Source: Yeguia hominis (GTDB lineage Bacteria > Bacillota > Clostridia > Oscillospirales > Acutalibacteraceae). From it: DNA of 64,000 nt. Location of the stretch: NCBI RefSeq assembly GCF_014384705.1, contig NZ_JACRSN010000005.1, positions 95,409 to 159,408 of the forward strand, given 5' to 3'. Position numbers and translations under genes: made by a program. Position 1 is the stretch's first letter. The number at the start of each line of letters is the position of its first letter. Below, piece by piece: positions 18,362-28,121 of this stretch. The notes beneath the pieces are model-generated. The model ran no database searches. It was not told the origin of the DNA and saw only the letters and a program-made list of their open reading frames with translations.

Positions 18362-18859
18362 TTGCCGAAGATTGACGCATCCGTTATGGATTTAAAAGAA
18401 CGCGTGGTCGCGATCAACCGTGTTTCCAAAACCGTCAAGGGCGGCCGTATCTTTAAGTTTGCGGCGCTGGTTGTTGTTGGAGACGGAAACGGCACCGTCG
18501 GGTTTGGAATCGGAAAAGCGGGCGAGGTTCCCGATGCGATCCGCAAGGGAATTGAGGACGCGAAGAAAAACCTCATGAAGGTTGCGCTGCGCGGCAGCAC
18601 GATCCCGCATGAAATTATTGGTGCTTTCGGCGCAGGCCGTGTGCTCCTGAAGCCGGCTGCTCCTGGTACCGGTGTTATCGCCGGCGGCCCGGTTCGTGCG
18701 GTTGTTGAGAGTGCCGGAATCCGCGATATCCGGACAAAGGCGTTGCGCTCCAATAACCCGTGCAATGTTGTCCGTGCGACTCTGGAAGGACTTTCTCGGC
18801 TGCGTACAGCAGAAGAAGTTGCCGCGATCCGCGGAAAGTCCGTCAAAGAGATTCTGTAA
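18362..18859 (+). CDS. rpsE: 30S ribosomal protein S5
   Basis: S5, 165 residues, at the mRNA entry channel; the double-stranded-RNA-binding-like N domain is [20 protein letters not shown], followed by [20 protein letters not shown], the region of spectinomycin contacts. Starts at TTG (18362) after GAGGAGG. Standard length and position. Confidence 0.97.
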   Translation: MPKIDASVMDLKERVVAINRVSKTVKGGRIFKFAALVVVGDGNGTVGFGIGKAGEVPDAIRKGIEDAKKNLMKVALRGSTIPHEIIGAFGAGRVLLKPAAPGTGVIAGGPVRAVVESAGIRDIRTKALRSNNPCNVVRATLEGLSRLRTAEEVAAIRGKSVKEIL

Positions 18860-18871
18860 GGAGGTTGCAAC

Positions 18872-19051
18872 ATGGAGAAGCTCAATGTAAAGCTTGTAAA
18901 AAGCCTGATTGGTTCGAAAAAGGATCAGATTGCAACCGCGCATGCACTTGGTCTTTTCAAAATAGGTGATGCGTCCGTTCAGCCGGACAACGCCCCGACA
19001 CTGGGGAAGATTAACAAAATCAGTCACCTTGTTGAGGTCACAAAAGCGTAA
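18872..19051 (+). CDS. rpmD: 50S ribosomal protein L30
   Basis: L30, 59 residues: [20 protein letters not shown], then a variable middle and the C-terminal [18 protein letters not shown]. The ATG follows AGGAGG by 7 bases. It fills the space between rpsE and rplO exactly as expected. Confidence 0.96.
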   Translation: MEKLNVKLVKSLIGSKKDQIATAHALGLFKIGDASVQPDNAPTLGKINKISHLVEVTKA

Positions 19052-19070
19052 ACAAGGAGGTGCAACAAAA

Positions 19071-19511
19071 ATGAAACTGCATGAACTGACTGCAACCCCG
19101 GGTTCCGTAAAGGACAGAAAACGGATTGGCAGAGGCCACGGCTCCGGTTGGGGAAAAACCGCTGGAAAGGGCCACAAGGGTCAGAAAGCCAGAGCCGGAC
19201 ACGGCATGCGTCCGGGCTTTGAAGGCGGCCAGATGCCGCTGCAGAGACGTCTCCCGAAGCGTGGATTCAACAACATCTTTGCTTCTGAGATCGTCGCAGT
19301 GAACCTCGGTTCGCTTGAGAAGTTTGAGAACGGTGCTGTTGTCGACGTACAGGCGCTTCTCGACGCAAAAATCATCAAAAAGGCCGGAGACGGCGTAAAA
19401 ATTCTGGCAAACGGCAACCTTTCCAAAAGCCTGACCGTGAAAGCGAGTGCTTTCTCCAAAGCTGCGAAACAAAAAATTGAAGCTGCGGGCGGGAAGGCTG
19501 AGGTGATCTGA
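19071..19511 (+). CDS. rplO: 50S ribosomal protein L15
   Basis: L15, 146 residues, a late-assembly protein. Glycine/arginine-rich N-terminus ([20 protein letters not shown]) and [16 protein letters not shown]. The ATG at 19071 has AGGAGG 10 bases upstream; longer in-frame readings run into rpmD. secY begins 1 base after its stop. Confidence 0.96.
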   Translation: MKLHELTATPGSVKDRKRIGRGHGSGWGKTAGKGHKGQKARAGHGMRPGFEGGQMPLQRRLPKRGFNNIFASEIVAVNLGSLEKFENGAVVDVQALLDAKIIKKAGDGVKILANGNLSKSLTVKASAFSKAAKQKIEAAGGKAEVI

Positions 19512-19512
19512 A

Positions 19513-20835
19513 TTGTTTAAAACAATACGGAATGCCTGGAAGATCCCGGATCTGAGAAAAAAGATCCTTTTCACCCTTTTGATTATCGTCATTTTCCGGT
19601 TCGGTTCCGTAATTCCGGTTCCGTTCCTGGATGTCGAGTCATTGCGGCAGCTGATGGAAACGGTGAACGGCGACGGCGGCGGCATGCTCAGCTATCTGAA
19701 TATGCTCACCGGTGGCGCGTTCTCGCAGGCGACGCTCTTTGCGATGGGTGTTACGCCGTACATCAATGCCTCCATCATTATCCAGCTGCTTACTGTGGCG
19801 ATTCCGCCGCTGGAGCGGTTGAGCAAGGAAGGCGAAGAAGGCCGGAAGAAACTTGCTGCGATTACGCGGTATTCGACCGTTGTCCTCGGCCTGATTCAGG
19901 GTACCGCTTATTACTTCTATTTGAAGAACAGCGATATCACGCTCTTTAACAATGGATTTTCGATGGTATTCTCCGCAATTGTAATCATTGCGGTGTTCAC
20001 CGCCGGAACCGCACTTCTGATGTGGCTCGGCGAACAGATCAATGAGAAGGGCATTGGAAACGGAATTTCGATCCTTCTCTTTGCAGGTATCATCGCCCGC
20101 ATGCCGACCACAATCGGTCAGCTCGGCTCGTACCTGAATGCAGCGGCAAGCGATCCGACAAACTACGGCAAGTTCTATTTCCTCGTGCCGCTGTTTGTGA
20201 TCATCTTCCTTGTCGTGATCTGGGTAATCGTATTTATGAACGATTCCGAACGCCGGATTCCCGTACAATACGCAAAACGTGTTGTCGGGCGCAAAATGTA
20301 TGGCGGCCAGAGCAGCCATATTCCGATCAAGGTCGGAATGAGCGGTGTGCTGCCCATTATTTTCGCAAGTTCGATCCTGTCTATCCCGAGCACCATCGAG
20401 TTCTTCATGGGCTACAAGGTGCAGCAGGGATTCTGGAAAGGCTTTTTTGACGCGTTCTCCACCACCGGATGGCTGTATTCCGTGCTGTATTTCATCCTGA
20501 TTATCCTGTTTGCATATTTCTATATTATGATTCAGTATAATCCGGTAGAAATGGCCAATAATCTTCGTCAGAATAATGGTACGATTCCGGGTATTCGTCC
20601 GGGCCGTCCGACTTCGGATTTCATCGCGAAGATTCTTTCGAGGATTACGCTGATCGGAGCACTCTTCCTTGCGTTTATCGCACTGCTTCCGATTATTTAC
20701 AGCAACATCACCGGCATGCACGGCCTGATGCTGGGCGGAACCTCGATCATCATTTTGGTTGGTGTTGCTTTGGAAACCACAAAGCAGATCGAATCTCAGA
20801 TGATGATGCGCCATTACAAGGGCTTCTTGGATTAA
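19513..20835 (+). CDS. secY: Protein translocase subunit SecY
   Basis: Channel subunit of the Sec translocon, 440 residues with ten predicted membrane helices. Signatures: FGSVIPVPFLDVESLRQLM, the plug region after helix 1, GVTPYINASIIIQLL, and RPGRPTSDFIAKILSRIT. Starts at TTG; the ribosome site GAGGTGA overlaps the end of rplO. Position between rplO and adk is the conserved Firmicute order. Confidence 0.97.
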   Translation: MFKTIRNAWKIPDLRKKILFTLLIIVIFRFGSVIPVPFLDVESLRQLMETVNGDGGGMLSYLNMLTGGAFSQATLFAMGVTPYINASIIIQLLTVAIPPLERLSKEGEEGRKKLAAITRYSTVVLGLIQGTAYYFYLKNSDITLFNNGFSMVFSAIVIIAVFTAGTALLMWLGEQINEKGIGNGISILLFAGIIARMPTTIGQLGSYLNAAASDPTNYGKFYFLVPLFVIIFLVVIWVIVFMNDSERRIPVQYAKRVVGRKMYGGQSSHIPIKVGMSGVLPIIFASSILSIPSTIEFFMGYKVQQGFWKGFFDAFSTTGWLYSVLYFILIILFAYFYIMIQYNPVEMANNLRQNNGTIPGIRPGRPTSDFIAKILSRITLIGALFLAFIALLPIIYSNITGMHGLMLGGTSIIILVGVALETTKQIESQMMMRHYKGFLD

Positions 20836-20863
20836 TTCCGGAAGCAGGAAAGGGAGCGCAAAC

Positions 20864-21502
20864 ATGAAGAATCTGATTTTGCTTGGCGCACCTGGCGCCG
20901 GCAAAGGCACACAGGCAGAGCAAATCTGCAAGCATTTTTCCATTCCCGCAATTTCCACGGGTAATATTATCCGCGAAGCGCTGAAAAGCGGCACCGAGAT
21001 GGGTCTTAAGGCAAAAGCGTATACGGATGCGGGCAAACTCGTTCCCGATGACGTTGTGATCGGGATTATCCGCGAGCGGCTCGCAAAGGACGATTGCCAG
21101 AACGGGTTTATCCTGGACGGATTCCCGAGAACCATCCCGCAGGCCGAGGCGCTGGACAGCATGGGCGTTCGTATCGACAAGGTCATCGACATTGATGTTC
21201 CGGACGAATCGATCGTCAACCGGATGTCCGGCCGCCGTGTCTGCGAAAGCTGCGGCGCCTCTTACCACCTTCTTTATAAAAAGCCGGCGGTAGAAGGCAA
21301 ATGCGACCTCTGTGCAGGCACCCTTGTTCAGCGCAAGGATGATCATCCGGATACCGTAAAGGCTCGTTTGAACGTCTATCACGAACAGACAGAGCCGCTG
21401 AAAGCCTACTACGAGAAACAGGGGAAACTCTTTTCTGTAGACGGTCGCGGAGAAATCGCTGCGATCACGGCGCAGATTATTGCTGCGGTTGAGGCGGAAT
21501 GA
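20864..21502 (+). CDS. adk: Adenylate kinase
   Basis: Converts AMP and ATP to two ADP in the cytosol. 212 residues: P-loop GAPGAGKGTQA (about 7-17), AMP-binding DGFPRTIPQA, and a LID with a zinc site made by CESCGASYH and CDLC, as in Gram-positive enzymes. SD GGGAG before ATG. Its stop overlaps the map start by 4 bases. Confidence 0.97.
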   Translation: MKNLILLGAPGAGKGTQAEQICKHFSIPAISTGNIIREALKSGTEMGLKAKAYTDAGKLVPDDVVIGIIRERLAKDDCQNGFILDGFPRTIPQAEALDSMGVRIDKVIDIDVPDESIVNRMSGRRVCESCGASYHLLYKKPAVEGKCDLCAGTLVQRKDDHPDTVKARLNVYHEQTEPLKAYYEKQGKLFSVDGRGEIAAITAQIIAAVEAE

Positions 21503-22254
21503 TGATTGTAATCAAAACCAGTCGGGAGCTTCAAGCAATGAGACTGGCAACGAGAATATCAGCAAGAGCGCTGAAGCTCGCGGGAGAGGCGGTTGAGCCC
21601 GGCGTGACCACCGGGGAGATCGATCGCCTGATCCGGCGCTATATCGAGGGAGAAGGAGCCACTCCTTCTTTCCTCGGATACGGCGGGTTTCCGGCAAGCG
21701 CTTGCATTTCGGTCAACCAGGTGGTCATCCATGGCATACCGGATCACAAAACAAAGCTGAAGCAAGGCGATATTGTCAGCGTAGACGTCGGTGCTTTCTT
21801 TGAAGGGTTTCACGGCGATAATGCGAGAACATTTCCTTGCGGGGATATCTCTGAAAACGCGCAGCGGCTTTTAAAGGCAACGGAAGAGAGTCTTTATGAA
21901 GGCATTGCGCAGGCGAAGGCGGGAAATCGGATTGGAGATATCGGAAGCGCAGTACAGCGGTATGTCGAAGCGCGCGGTTACTCGGTGGTACGCGATTTTG
22001 TCGGCCACGGAGTAGGCGCGAAGCTACACGAGGAGCCCAGCGTACCCAATTACGGCACACCCGGAAGAGGTGTGCGCCTGTTACCGGGAATGACGATCGC
22101 CATCGAGCCGATGGTGAACGCAGGCAGTCACAAGGTAAAAGTACTGTCCGACGGTTGGACGACTGTGACAACGGACGGCGCATTATCCGCCCATTTTGAG
22201 CATACGGTAGCAATTACCGCAGACGGCCCGGTGATTATGACCTTGCCGGACTGA
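21499..22254 (+). CDS. map: Methionine aminopeptidase, type I
   Basis: Removes initiator Met from nascent proteins; two-metal enzyme, 251 residues. Metal ligands are visible: Asp in VDVGAFFEGFHGDNARTF, His in GHGVGAKLHEEPSVPN, Glu in IAIEPMVNAG and the last Glu in HFEHTV. Begins at an ATG inside ATGATG overlapping adk by 4 bases, so expression is coupled to adk. Confidence 0.96.
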   Translation: MMIVIKTSRELQAMRLATRISARALKLAGEAVEPGVTTGEIDRLIRRYIEGEGATPSFLGYGGFPASACISVNQVVIHGIPDHKTKLKQGDIVSVDVGAFFEGFHGDNARTFPCGDISENAQRLLKATEESLYEGIAQAKAGNRIGDIGSAVQRYVEARGYSVVRDFVGHGVGAKLHEEPSVPNYGTPGRGVRLLPGMTIAIEPMVNAGSHKVKVLSDGWTTVTTDGALSAHFEHTVAITADGPVIMTLPD

Positions 22255-22281
22255 GAACGGCAATTTGCAAAGGAGCAGAAA

Positions 22282-22569
22282 ATGGAGTTTGCAAGCGGAC
22301 AGATCGTCCGGTCGAAAGCAGGGCGTGACAAAGGATGTTTCTTCGTCGTGCTCCGGTCTGAATTTCCCTATGCAGTAATTTGCGATGGAAAACGCAGGCC
22401 GATGGAACACCCGAAACGAAAGAAATACATCCACCTTTCAGCAACGAATACGGTTCTGCCGCAGGAAGAGATTCAAACAAACCGTGCAGTGCGTCGCGCA
22501 TTGCGTGCGTATTGCGGGCAGAACGATCCAACGGAAAAGGGGGTTTTCCAATGTCAAAACAGGACGTAA
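22282..22569 (+). CDS. KOW domain-containing RNA-binding protein
   Basis: Small protein of 95 residues beginning [20 protein letters not shown], a KOW-type motif like that in eukaryotic L14e and NusG. Such a gene sits between map and infA in many clostridia; its function is not established. The last 19 bases overlap the start of infA in another frame, so ribosomes finishing it pass over the infA start. SD AAAGGAG upstream. Binding to RNA or the ribosome is inferred from the motif and the location. Confidence 0.8.
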   Translation: MEFASGQIVRSKAGRDKGCFFVVLRSEFPYAVICDGKRRPMEHPKRKKYIHLSATNTVLPQEEIQTNRAVRRALRAYCGQNDPTEKGVFQCQNRT

Positions 22570-22769
22570 TTGAACTTGAGGGCATCGTCAAGGAAGCGTT
22601 GCCGAACGCGATGTTTACGGTAGAGCTTCCAAACGGCCATTCGATTCTGGCACATATTTCCGGAAAGCTGCGTATGAATTTTATCCGCATCCTTCCCGGA
22701 GATAAAGTTACGGTGGAAATGTCGCCGTACGACCTGACAAGAGGCCGAATCACTTGGCGTTCCAAGTAA
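22551..22769 (+). CDS. infA: Translation initiation factor IF-1
   Basis: IF-1, 72 residues, an OB-fold protein that occupies the A site during initiation. Sequence starts [20 protein letters not shown] and contains [19 protein letters not shown] and the C-terminal [12 protein letters not shown]. The ATG at 22551 follows AAAAGGGGG inside the KOW gene. Confidence 0.97.
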   Translation: MSKQDVIELEGIVKEALPNAMFTVELPNGHSILAHISGKLRMNFIRILPGDKVTVEMSPYDLTRGRITWRSK

Positions 22770-22857
22770 GAACAACAACAATTCCCGGCCAATCGGTTCA
22801 TTTCGGACCGGTTCGGCCATCGAACGGATTTAAACTTCTCAAAGGAGGGACATCCAC

Positions 22858-22971
22858 ATGAAAGTCAGACCTTCTGTAAAGAAAATCTGCGAGAAATGCA
22901 AAATCATCAAGCGTAAAGGCAGAATTATGGTGATTTGCGAGAACCCGAAACACAAGCAGCGCCAGGGCTGA
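22858..22971 (+). CDS. rpmJ: 50S ribosomal protein L36
   Basis: L36, 37 residues: [20 protein letters not shown] then [17 protein letters not shown]. Zinc ligands are the CxxC pair, the later Cys and the His. AAAGGAGGG lies 7 bases before the ATG. About 195 bases without a gene follow before rpsM. Confidence 0.97.
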   Translation: MKVRPSVKKICEKCKIIKRKGRIMVICENPKHKQRQG

Positions 22972-23166
22972 GTCCTGCGTCCGTGCTGCGGGCGTTTTGA
23001 ATTTTCCGAAATGGGAAATGAGGACGGACCTTCCGAAACAGCGAATATCCTGTGTTTTGCAAAGAGGGTTCCGGAAAACCTTAAAAAAGCTTCTGCAGCA
23101 CATGTTTAGGTTTCAAACAGGCCACTTTGTGGCGCTAACACTGAAATTTTGGAGGTGCAGCCAGAT

Positions 23167-23535
23167 ATGGCGCGTATTTCAGGTATCGACCTGCCAAGGG
23201 ATAAACGGATCGAAATCGCATTAACCTATATCTTCGGAATTGGAAGAAAGACTGCCAGCGACATCTGCAAGGCAACGGGCGTCAACCCGGACATCCGTGT
23301 CCGCGACCTTTCTGAAGACGACGCATCAAAGCTGAGAGAATATATCGACCACAACTGCAACGTGGAAGGCGATCTCCGCCGCGACATCGCGTTTGACATC
23401 AAGCGGCTCATCGAAATCGGCTGCTATCGCGGTGTGCGTCATCGCAAGGGACTGCCCGTTCGCGGACAGCGCTCTAAGACGAACGCTCGTACACGCAAAG
23501 GCCCGAGAAAGACGATGGCCAACAAGAAGAAGTAA
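23167..23535 (+). CDS. rpsM: 30S ribosomal protein S13
   Basis: S13, 122 residues, in the head contacting P-site tRNA and the B1 bridges. Pattern [39 protein letters not shown] and the basic tail [21 protein letters not shown] at 23167 follows GGAGG by 10 bases. First gene of the alpha-operon part. Confidence 0.97.
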   Translation: MARISGIDLPRDKRIEIALTYIFGIGRKTASDICKATGVNPDIRVRDLSEDDASKLREYIDHNCNVEGDLRRDIAFDIKRLIEIGCYRGVRHRKGLPVRGQRSKTNARTRKGPRKTMANKKK

Positions 23536-23554
23536 GCAGGAGGGGATTTGACAA

Positions 23555-23962
23555 ATGGCAGCACAAAAAGGCGGTAAGAAAACAACCGCAGTCCGCAGAC
23601 GCCGCGAGCGTAAAAATATTGAACGCGGTGCTGCGCACATCCAGTCCACGTTTAACAACACCATTGTGACCATCACGGATACACAGGGCAACGCAGTTTC
23701 CTGGGCAAGCGCCGGAGAGCTCGGCTTCCGCGGCTCCAGAAAATCCACGCCGTTTGCCGCACAGACTGCTGCAGAAACCGCAGCAAAGGCTGCAATGGAG
23801 CATGGTATGAAGAGCGTTGAAGTCTTCGTCAAGGGTCCGGGCGCCGGTCGTGAAGCTGCGATTCGTGCACTGCAGGCTGCTGGTCTTGAAGTCAGCATGA
23901 TCAAAGACGTAACGCCGATTCCGCATAACGGATGCCGTCCTCCGAAGAGAAGACGTGTCTGA
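23555..23962 (+). CDS. rpsK: 30S ribosomal protein S11
   Basis: S11, 135 residues, on the platform near the E site. Typical [40 protein letters not shown] and [28 protein letters not shown] upstream. Between rpsM and rpsD as usual. Confidence 0.97.
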   Translation: MAAQKGGKKTTAVRRRRERKNIERGAAHIQSTFNNTIVTITDTQGNAVSWASAGELGFRGSRKSTPFAAQTAAETAAKAAMEHGMKSVEVFVKGPGAGREAAIRALQAAGLEVSMIKDVTPIPHNGCRPPKRRRV

Positions 23963-23991
23963 TTTTAGTTGATTAGGAGGTACCATCTATT

Positions 23992-24618
23992 ATGGCAAGA
24001 TATACGGATGCTGTATGCAAACTGTGCCGCCGCGAGGGCAAAAAGTTGTTCCTGAAGGGTGCAAGATGCTATACGGACAAATGCGCAGTTACCCGTCGTG
24101 CCTATGCTCCGGGACAGCATGGCCAGGGCCGCAAGAAGACTTCGGAATATGGACTTCAGCTGCGTGCAAAGCAGATGACCAGACGTTACTATGGCGTTTT
24201 GGAAAGCCAATTCCACAAATATTATGAGATGGCAACGAAGAAGCCCGGCAAAACGGGTGATGAGCTCCTGTTCATTCTGGAGAGCCGTCTGGACAACGTT
24301 GTCTATCGTCTGGGTTGGGCAAGCTCCCGTGCAGAAGCACGCCAGCTTGTTGTACACGGACATTTCACCGTAAACGGCCGCCGTGTGGACATTCCGTCTT
24401 ACCTGACCAAGGAAGGCGATGTCATCGGAATTAAGGAAAACAGCCGTTCTTCTGAGAAGTTTAAGGCTGTTCTGGAAGAGAATGCTTCCCGTCCGGTTCC
24501 GAAGTGGCTCGAAGTAAACCGCGACGCGTTCGCGGGAAAGATCATCGCGTCTCCTGTACGTGAGGATGTTGATCTTGAAGTGGATGAGACGCTCATCGTC
24601 GAGTTGTACTCCAAGTAA
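23992..24618 (+). CDS. rpsD: 30S ribosomal protein S4
   Basis: S4, 208 residues, nucleates 16S assembly. Zinc form: Cys at CKLC, and later GARCYTDKC, within the first 31 residues. S4 RNA-binding domain around [20 protein letters not shown] and [20 protein letters not shown]. It lies inside the alpha cluster; in Bacillus rpsD is elsewhere, so this order is the clostridial one. Confidence 0.97.
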   Translation: MARYTDAVCKLCRREGKKLFLKGARCYTDKCAVTRRAYAPGQHGQGRKKTSEYGLQLRAKQMTRRYYGVLESQFHKYYEMATKKPGKTGDELLFILESRLDNVVYRLGWASSRAEARQLVVHGHFTVNGRRVDIPSYLTKEGDVIGIKENSRSSEKFKAVLEENASRPVPKWLEVNRDAFAGKIIASPVREDVDLEVDETLIVELYSK

Positions 24619-24684
24619 TGCCTGACTGTAAATGGCAGCATAACACCAAGATGCTTTGCATGATTGTGTGAAGGAGGTTCGCGA

Positions 24685-25638
24685 ATGATTGAGATAGAAA
24701 AGCCGAAAATTGAAACGGAAGAGCTTTCGCAGGATGGAACGTATGGAAAATTTGTCGTGGAACCGCTTGAGCGGGGATTCGGTACGACGTTGGGAAACAG
24801 TCTGCGCCGTGTCCTGATTTCCAGCCTTCCCGGCGTTGCCGTTCAGTCCATCAAGATTGACGGCGTGTTGCACGAATTTTCCACAATTCCGGGTGTCAAG
24901 GAAGACGTTACGGAGATCGTTCTGAATATCAAGGGGCTCATTGCAAAACTGCATTGCGATGGCCCAAAGACGGTGGAAATCGCCGCGGAAGGTCCCTGCG
25001 ATGTAACGGCAGCCTCCATAAAGTGCGACAGTGAGGTCGAAATCCTAAATCCCGATTTGCATATTGCGACACTCGGCGAGGGCGCAAAACTGTATATGGA
25101 AATTACGCTCAACCGCGGGCGCGGTTATGTTTCGGGAGAGCGCAATAAGGAAAACATGCCTGCCGGAATTATCGGCGAATTGCCGGTGGATTCGATCTAT
25201 ACCCCGGTGCTCAAGGTGAATTTCAATGTGGAAAACACTCGTGTCGGCCAGAGCATTGATTATGACCGACTGACGCTGGAAGTATGGACAAACGGCGTCA
25301 TCAGCGCCCAGGAATCCGTTTCCCTTGCTGCAAAGGTTCTGACAGAACATCTGAATCTCTTTGTGGACTTGTCCGACAAGGGCAGCAGCACAGAGATTAT
25401 GGTGGAAAAGGACGACAAGAGCAAGGAAAAGGCCCTGGAGATGACCATTGAGGAGATGGATCTTTCGGTCCGCTCGTTTAACTGCTTGAAGCGTGCTGGA
25501 ATCAGTACGGTTCAGGATCTCATCAATAAGACGGAAGACGATATGATGAAGGTCCGTAACCTGGGCAGAAAATCCCTCGAAGAAGTCATTTGCAAGATGG
25601 CGTCGCTGGGGTTCAACCTGCGCAAGGATGACGAATAA
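24685..25638 (+). CDS. rpoA: DNA-directed RNA polymerase subunit alpha
   Basis: Alpha subunit, 317 residues. N-terminal dimerisation domain ([20 protein letters not shown]), and a C-terminal domain after residue 240 that contacts promoters and regulators ([40 protein letters not shown]). The ATG at 24685 is 7 bases after AAGGAGG. A CGAATAAGC/GCTTATTCG palindrome covers its stop codon. Confidence 0.97.
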   Translation: MIEIEKPKIETEELSQDGTYGKFVVEPLERGFGTTLGNSLRRVLISSLPGVAVQSIKIDGVLHEFSTIPGVKEDVTEIVLNIKGLIAKLHCDGPKTVEIAAEGPCDVTAASIKCDSEVEILNPDLHIATLGEGAKLYMEITLNRGRGYVSGERNKENMPAGIIGELPVDSIYTPVLKVNFNVENTRVGQSIDYDRLTLEVWTNGVISAQESVSLAAKVLTEHLNLFVDLSDKGSSTEIMVEKDDKSKEKALEMTIEEMDLSVRSFNCLKRAGISTVQDLINKTEDDMMKVRNLGRKSLEEVICKMASLGFNLRKDDE

Positions 25639-25651
25639 GCACGCTTATTCG
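25632..25651 (+). repeat. Perfect palindrome over the rpoA stop codon
   Basis: CGAATAAGC-AC-GCTTATTCG spans the rpoA stop. The RNA could form an 8-bp stem with a 4-base loop but has no T run, so it is not a terminator. It may protect the rpoA end or reduce rplQ expression; this is inference. Confidence 0.6.
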
Positions 25652-25687
25652 TAAACCAGATTGATTTAACCGAATGGAGTGATAGAA

Positions 25688-26032
25688 ATGCCCGGAACGA
25701 GAAAACTCGGAAGGGACACCGCGCACCGGACGGCCATGCTCAGAGCGATGGTAACATTTCTCTTAGAGAATGGTAAAATCGAAACGACCGTCACTCGCGC
25801 GAAGGAAGTCCGTTCCCTTGCGGAAAAAATGATTACAATTGCGAAGGAGGATACCCTCCACAATAAGCGGCTGGTCATGGCGTTTGTGACCAAAGAGAGC
25901 GTTGTTGTCAAACTCTTTAAGGAAATTGCGCCGAAGTATGCGGACCGCACCGGCGGTTATACCCGCATCACCAAAATCGGACCGCGCCGCGGCGATGCTG
26001 CTGAAATGGCAATCATCGAACTGGTCGACTGA
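25688..26032 (+). CDS. rplQ: 50S ribosomal protein L17
   Basis: L17, 114 residues, last gene of the operon. Pattern [40 protein letters not shown] and the C-terminal [21 protein letters not shown] use the ATG at 25688, about 9 bases after GGAG. A strong terminator follows within 25 bases. Confidence 0.96.
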   Translation: MPGTRKLGRDTAHRTAMLRAMVTFLLENGKIETTVTRAKEVRSLAEKMITIAKEDTLHNKRLVMAFVTKESVVVKLFKEIAPKYADRTGGYTRITKIGPRRGDAAEMAIIELVD

Positions 26033-26053
26033 TTTTCAGATGGAATCGTTTTT

Positions 26054-26090
26054 CTCCGTCCGCTGTGTTATGCAGCGGGCGGAGTTTTTT
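26054..26090 (+). terminator. Terminator of the ribosomal operon
   Basis: Stem CTCCG-T-CCGCTG against CAGCGG-G-CGGAG with T6 (26085-26090), 22 bases after the rplQ stop. It marks the end of a roughly 16 kb transcription unit. Confidence 0.9.
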
Positions 26091-26347
26091 ATATCCGAAC
26101 AAAACAGGACGGCGGAACCGCGGGGGAAAGTAAGTTGCAGTCGGCGTTGCGGCTTTGTAATGCGGCAAACCGCAGAGCAAATGTATTTCTATCGCTTCCT
26201 TGAAAGGCGGTGCGGAAAAATGAATGTTTTTTACGAGGCGGTGTCTGGTCTGACACCTTTTAGCCGAAGACTTGATACAGCGAAGCGCATCTTGGACCAT
26301 CATGTGGTGGAAAATATGTGGTTGCTGTGGACGGGCAAGGAACAATC

Positions 26348-26376
26348 TTGACAGAATCGAAATTCGCAAATACAAT
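26348..26376 (+). promoter_or_regulatory. Consensus SigA promoter upstream of hflX leader
   Basis: TTGACA (26348-26353), exactly 17 bases, TACAAT (26371-26376). This is one of the best promoters in the window and lies 407 bases before hflX with no good gene in between. Confidence 0.8.
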
Positions 26377-26382
26377 GAGAAG

Positions 26383-26782
26383 CAGGAAGGATCTCATGGC
26401 GTGAACGCGCATAAAACAGATACAGCTGCGGAAATTAATTCGCGATTTTCGAAGGCCGATTCAGGTGTTTCTCGGCATGGATGTAGGAGCGAAGCATGCT
26501 ACGGTGCCGTTGGCCCCTAAGCGAAACGGCACAATTTTTGGATGTGCGCCGAGAGGGTGCCGAATAAGATCGATCGAAATGCAAGAAACAAACCATGAGA
26601 CAAAGATTTGCAAAAGCGGATCGGACTTCCGCGCGCTGATGCGCAGGAAATGCAGATGTTGGACGTGACGCGGAAAAGCGGTCAACAGAAAACCAGACCG
26701 GGTATTTCAGAAGGATTCGTGCAAAGATAGATAGTACAAGAGCAATCGCGAAGGAAAACAGGGAGAGGAATGGTGGAACGGA
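26383..26782 (+). ncRNA. Putative structured 5' leader or small RNA before hflX
   Basis: About 400 bases that I cannot explain as protein. It holds a nested fold: outer stem TCTCGGC (26470-26476) with GCCGAGA (26548-26554), inside it an 8-bp stem GTGCCGTT (26504-26511) with AACGGCAC (26525-26532), and a short GTAG (26483-26486) with CTAC (26499-26502), forming a possible three-way junction. A further GCGGA/TCCGC stem follows near 26617-26632. No terminator with a T run is visible before hflX, so it would be read through as a leader. The 26091-26347 part holds no recognisable feature. Not matched by me to any known riboswitch class. Confidence 0.4.
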
Positions 26783-28021
26783 TTGTACGAGAATCGAGAG
26801 GAACAGGAGCGCGCGCTGCTAGTTACCGTGGATACTGGAGAATTTGATGCGGAAGCGTCGCTTGCGGAGCTTTATGAGCTGACGCGCAGTGCCGGTGCAG
26901 TGCCATTTGGCTCGATGCTGCAAAAACGGCCGTCGAAGGATGCAGCAACCTGTGTGGGGTCGGGATTCCTCGATGATGTCGCGGGATTGGTGCAGGCGCA
27001 TCATTTGGATTTGGTGATTTTTGATTGTGAATTGTCGCCGACACAGATCCGAAACATCGAGAAGGCGACAGGCGTGCGGGTGATTGACCGCACGATGCTG
27101 ATTCTGGACATTTTTGCGCTGCGTGCGCGTTCCCGTGAAGGCCGGTTACAGGTGGAACTGGCACAGCTGCAATATTTGCTGCCGCGCCTTTCCGGAAAAG
27201 GGACAGCCTTATCCAGACTGGGCGGTGGAATTGGAACGCGCGGACCGGGCGAAACAAAGCTGGAGACAGACCGGCGTCATGTCCGCCGCCGGATTGCGGC
27301 ACTGCGGGAAAAATTGCGCGAGGTCGAAGAGCGCCGGGGACGCGCCGTACAAAGACGAAAGAAAGACGGCGTCCGGACGGTGGCGCTCGTGGGCTACACC
27401 AATGCCGGGAAGAGTACGCTTATGAACGCGCTGACCGATGCGGGCGTTCTGGCGGAAAATATGCTGTTTGCGACATTGGATCCCACCGCGCGTGCGCTTC
27501 GCCTGCCGCACGGTGCAGAAGTCATGCTGATCGACACAGTCGGACTGGTTCGCAGGCTGCCGCACCATCTGGTTGCCGCATTCCGTTCCACATTGGAACA
27601 GGCCGCGCAGGCAGACCTGATCTTGAATGTATGCGATGCGGCCAGCGGAGAGGCGCAGCTGCATTTGGAGGTTACAAAAGATTTGCTGATCGAACTGGGT
27701 TGTACGGCGCCGGTAGTGCCGGTGCTGAACAAATGTGATTTGGTTCCGGAACTTGAGACGCTTCCGATGATTGGAAACGGTGTGCGCATCAGTGCCGCTA
27801 CCGGAGACGGAATTCCGGCTCTTTTGGAAGAAGTCGAGCGAATTTTGCAGCTTGGTCCCGTGCAGGCAGAACTGCTGCTGCCGTTTTCGAAAAGTGGTCT
27901 TGCGGCCAAAATTCGAGAAATCGGCGTGATTTTACAGGAAGAATACCGGGCGGACGGTCTTTGGATGAAAGCACAGCTGCCGCCGCAGCTGGCAGAAGAG
28001 ACGGAAGCCTATCGACAATAA
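26783..28021 (+). CDS. hflX: GTPase HflX
   Basis: Ribosome-associated GTPase that splits or rescues stalled 70S ribosomes. 412 residues: N-terminal HflX domain with PSKDAATCVGSGFLDDVAGL, the glycine-rich GGGIGTRGPGETKLETDRRH, then a coiled linker and the G domain (G1 GYTNAGKST about 200-208, G3 DTVG, G4 NKCD). The start is TTG at 26783, 6 bases after GGTGG; no better in-frame start is close. It has its own promoter 400 bases upstream and a terminator behind it. In Listeria a related gene is controlled by leader attenuation in response to antibiotics; an analogous role here is inference. Confidence 0.93.
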   Translation: MYENREEQERALLVTVDTGEFDAEASLAELYELTRSAGAVPFGSMLQKRPSKDAATCVGSGFLDDVAGLVQAHHLDLVIFDCELSPTQIRNIEKATGVRVIDRTMLILDIFALRARSREGRLQVELAQLQYLLPRLSGKGTALSRLGGGIGTRGPGETKLETDRRHVRRRIAALREKLREVEERRGRAVQRRKKDGVRTVALVGYTNAGKSTLMNALTDAGVLAENMLFATLDPTARALRLPHGAEVMLIDTVGLVRRLPHHLVAAFRSTLEQAAQADLILNVCDAASGEAQLHLEVTKDLLIELGCTAPVVPVLNKCDLVPELETLPMIGNGVRISAATGDGIPALLEEVERILQLGPVQAELLLPFSKSGLAAKIREIGVILQEEYRADGLWMKAQLPPQLAEETEAYRQ

Positions 28022-28022
28022 A

Positions 28023-28072
28023 CAAGGCCTGCGGATGGCGGAAAACCATCTGCAGGCCTTGTGCGTTTTGTT
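28023..28072 (+). terminator. Terminator after hflX
   Basis: A 16-bp stem CAAGGCCTGCGGATGG / CCATCTGCAGGCCTTG (28023-28062) followed by T-rich sequence. It lies between convergent genes and could act on both strands. Confidence 0.85.
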
Positions 28073-28121
28073 TGCGAAATTTGACGATATAATATGACGA
28101 TCGGGATCGCGGTTTGATCCG

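Noticed and set aside
26465..26668. A frame beginning MFLGMDVGAKHATVPLAPKR between rplQ and hflX
   Set aside because: No ribosome site, no family match, and it crosses the arms of the RNA stems described there.
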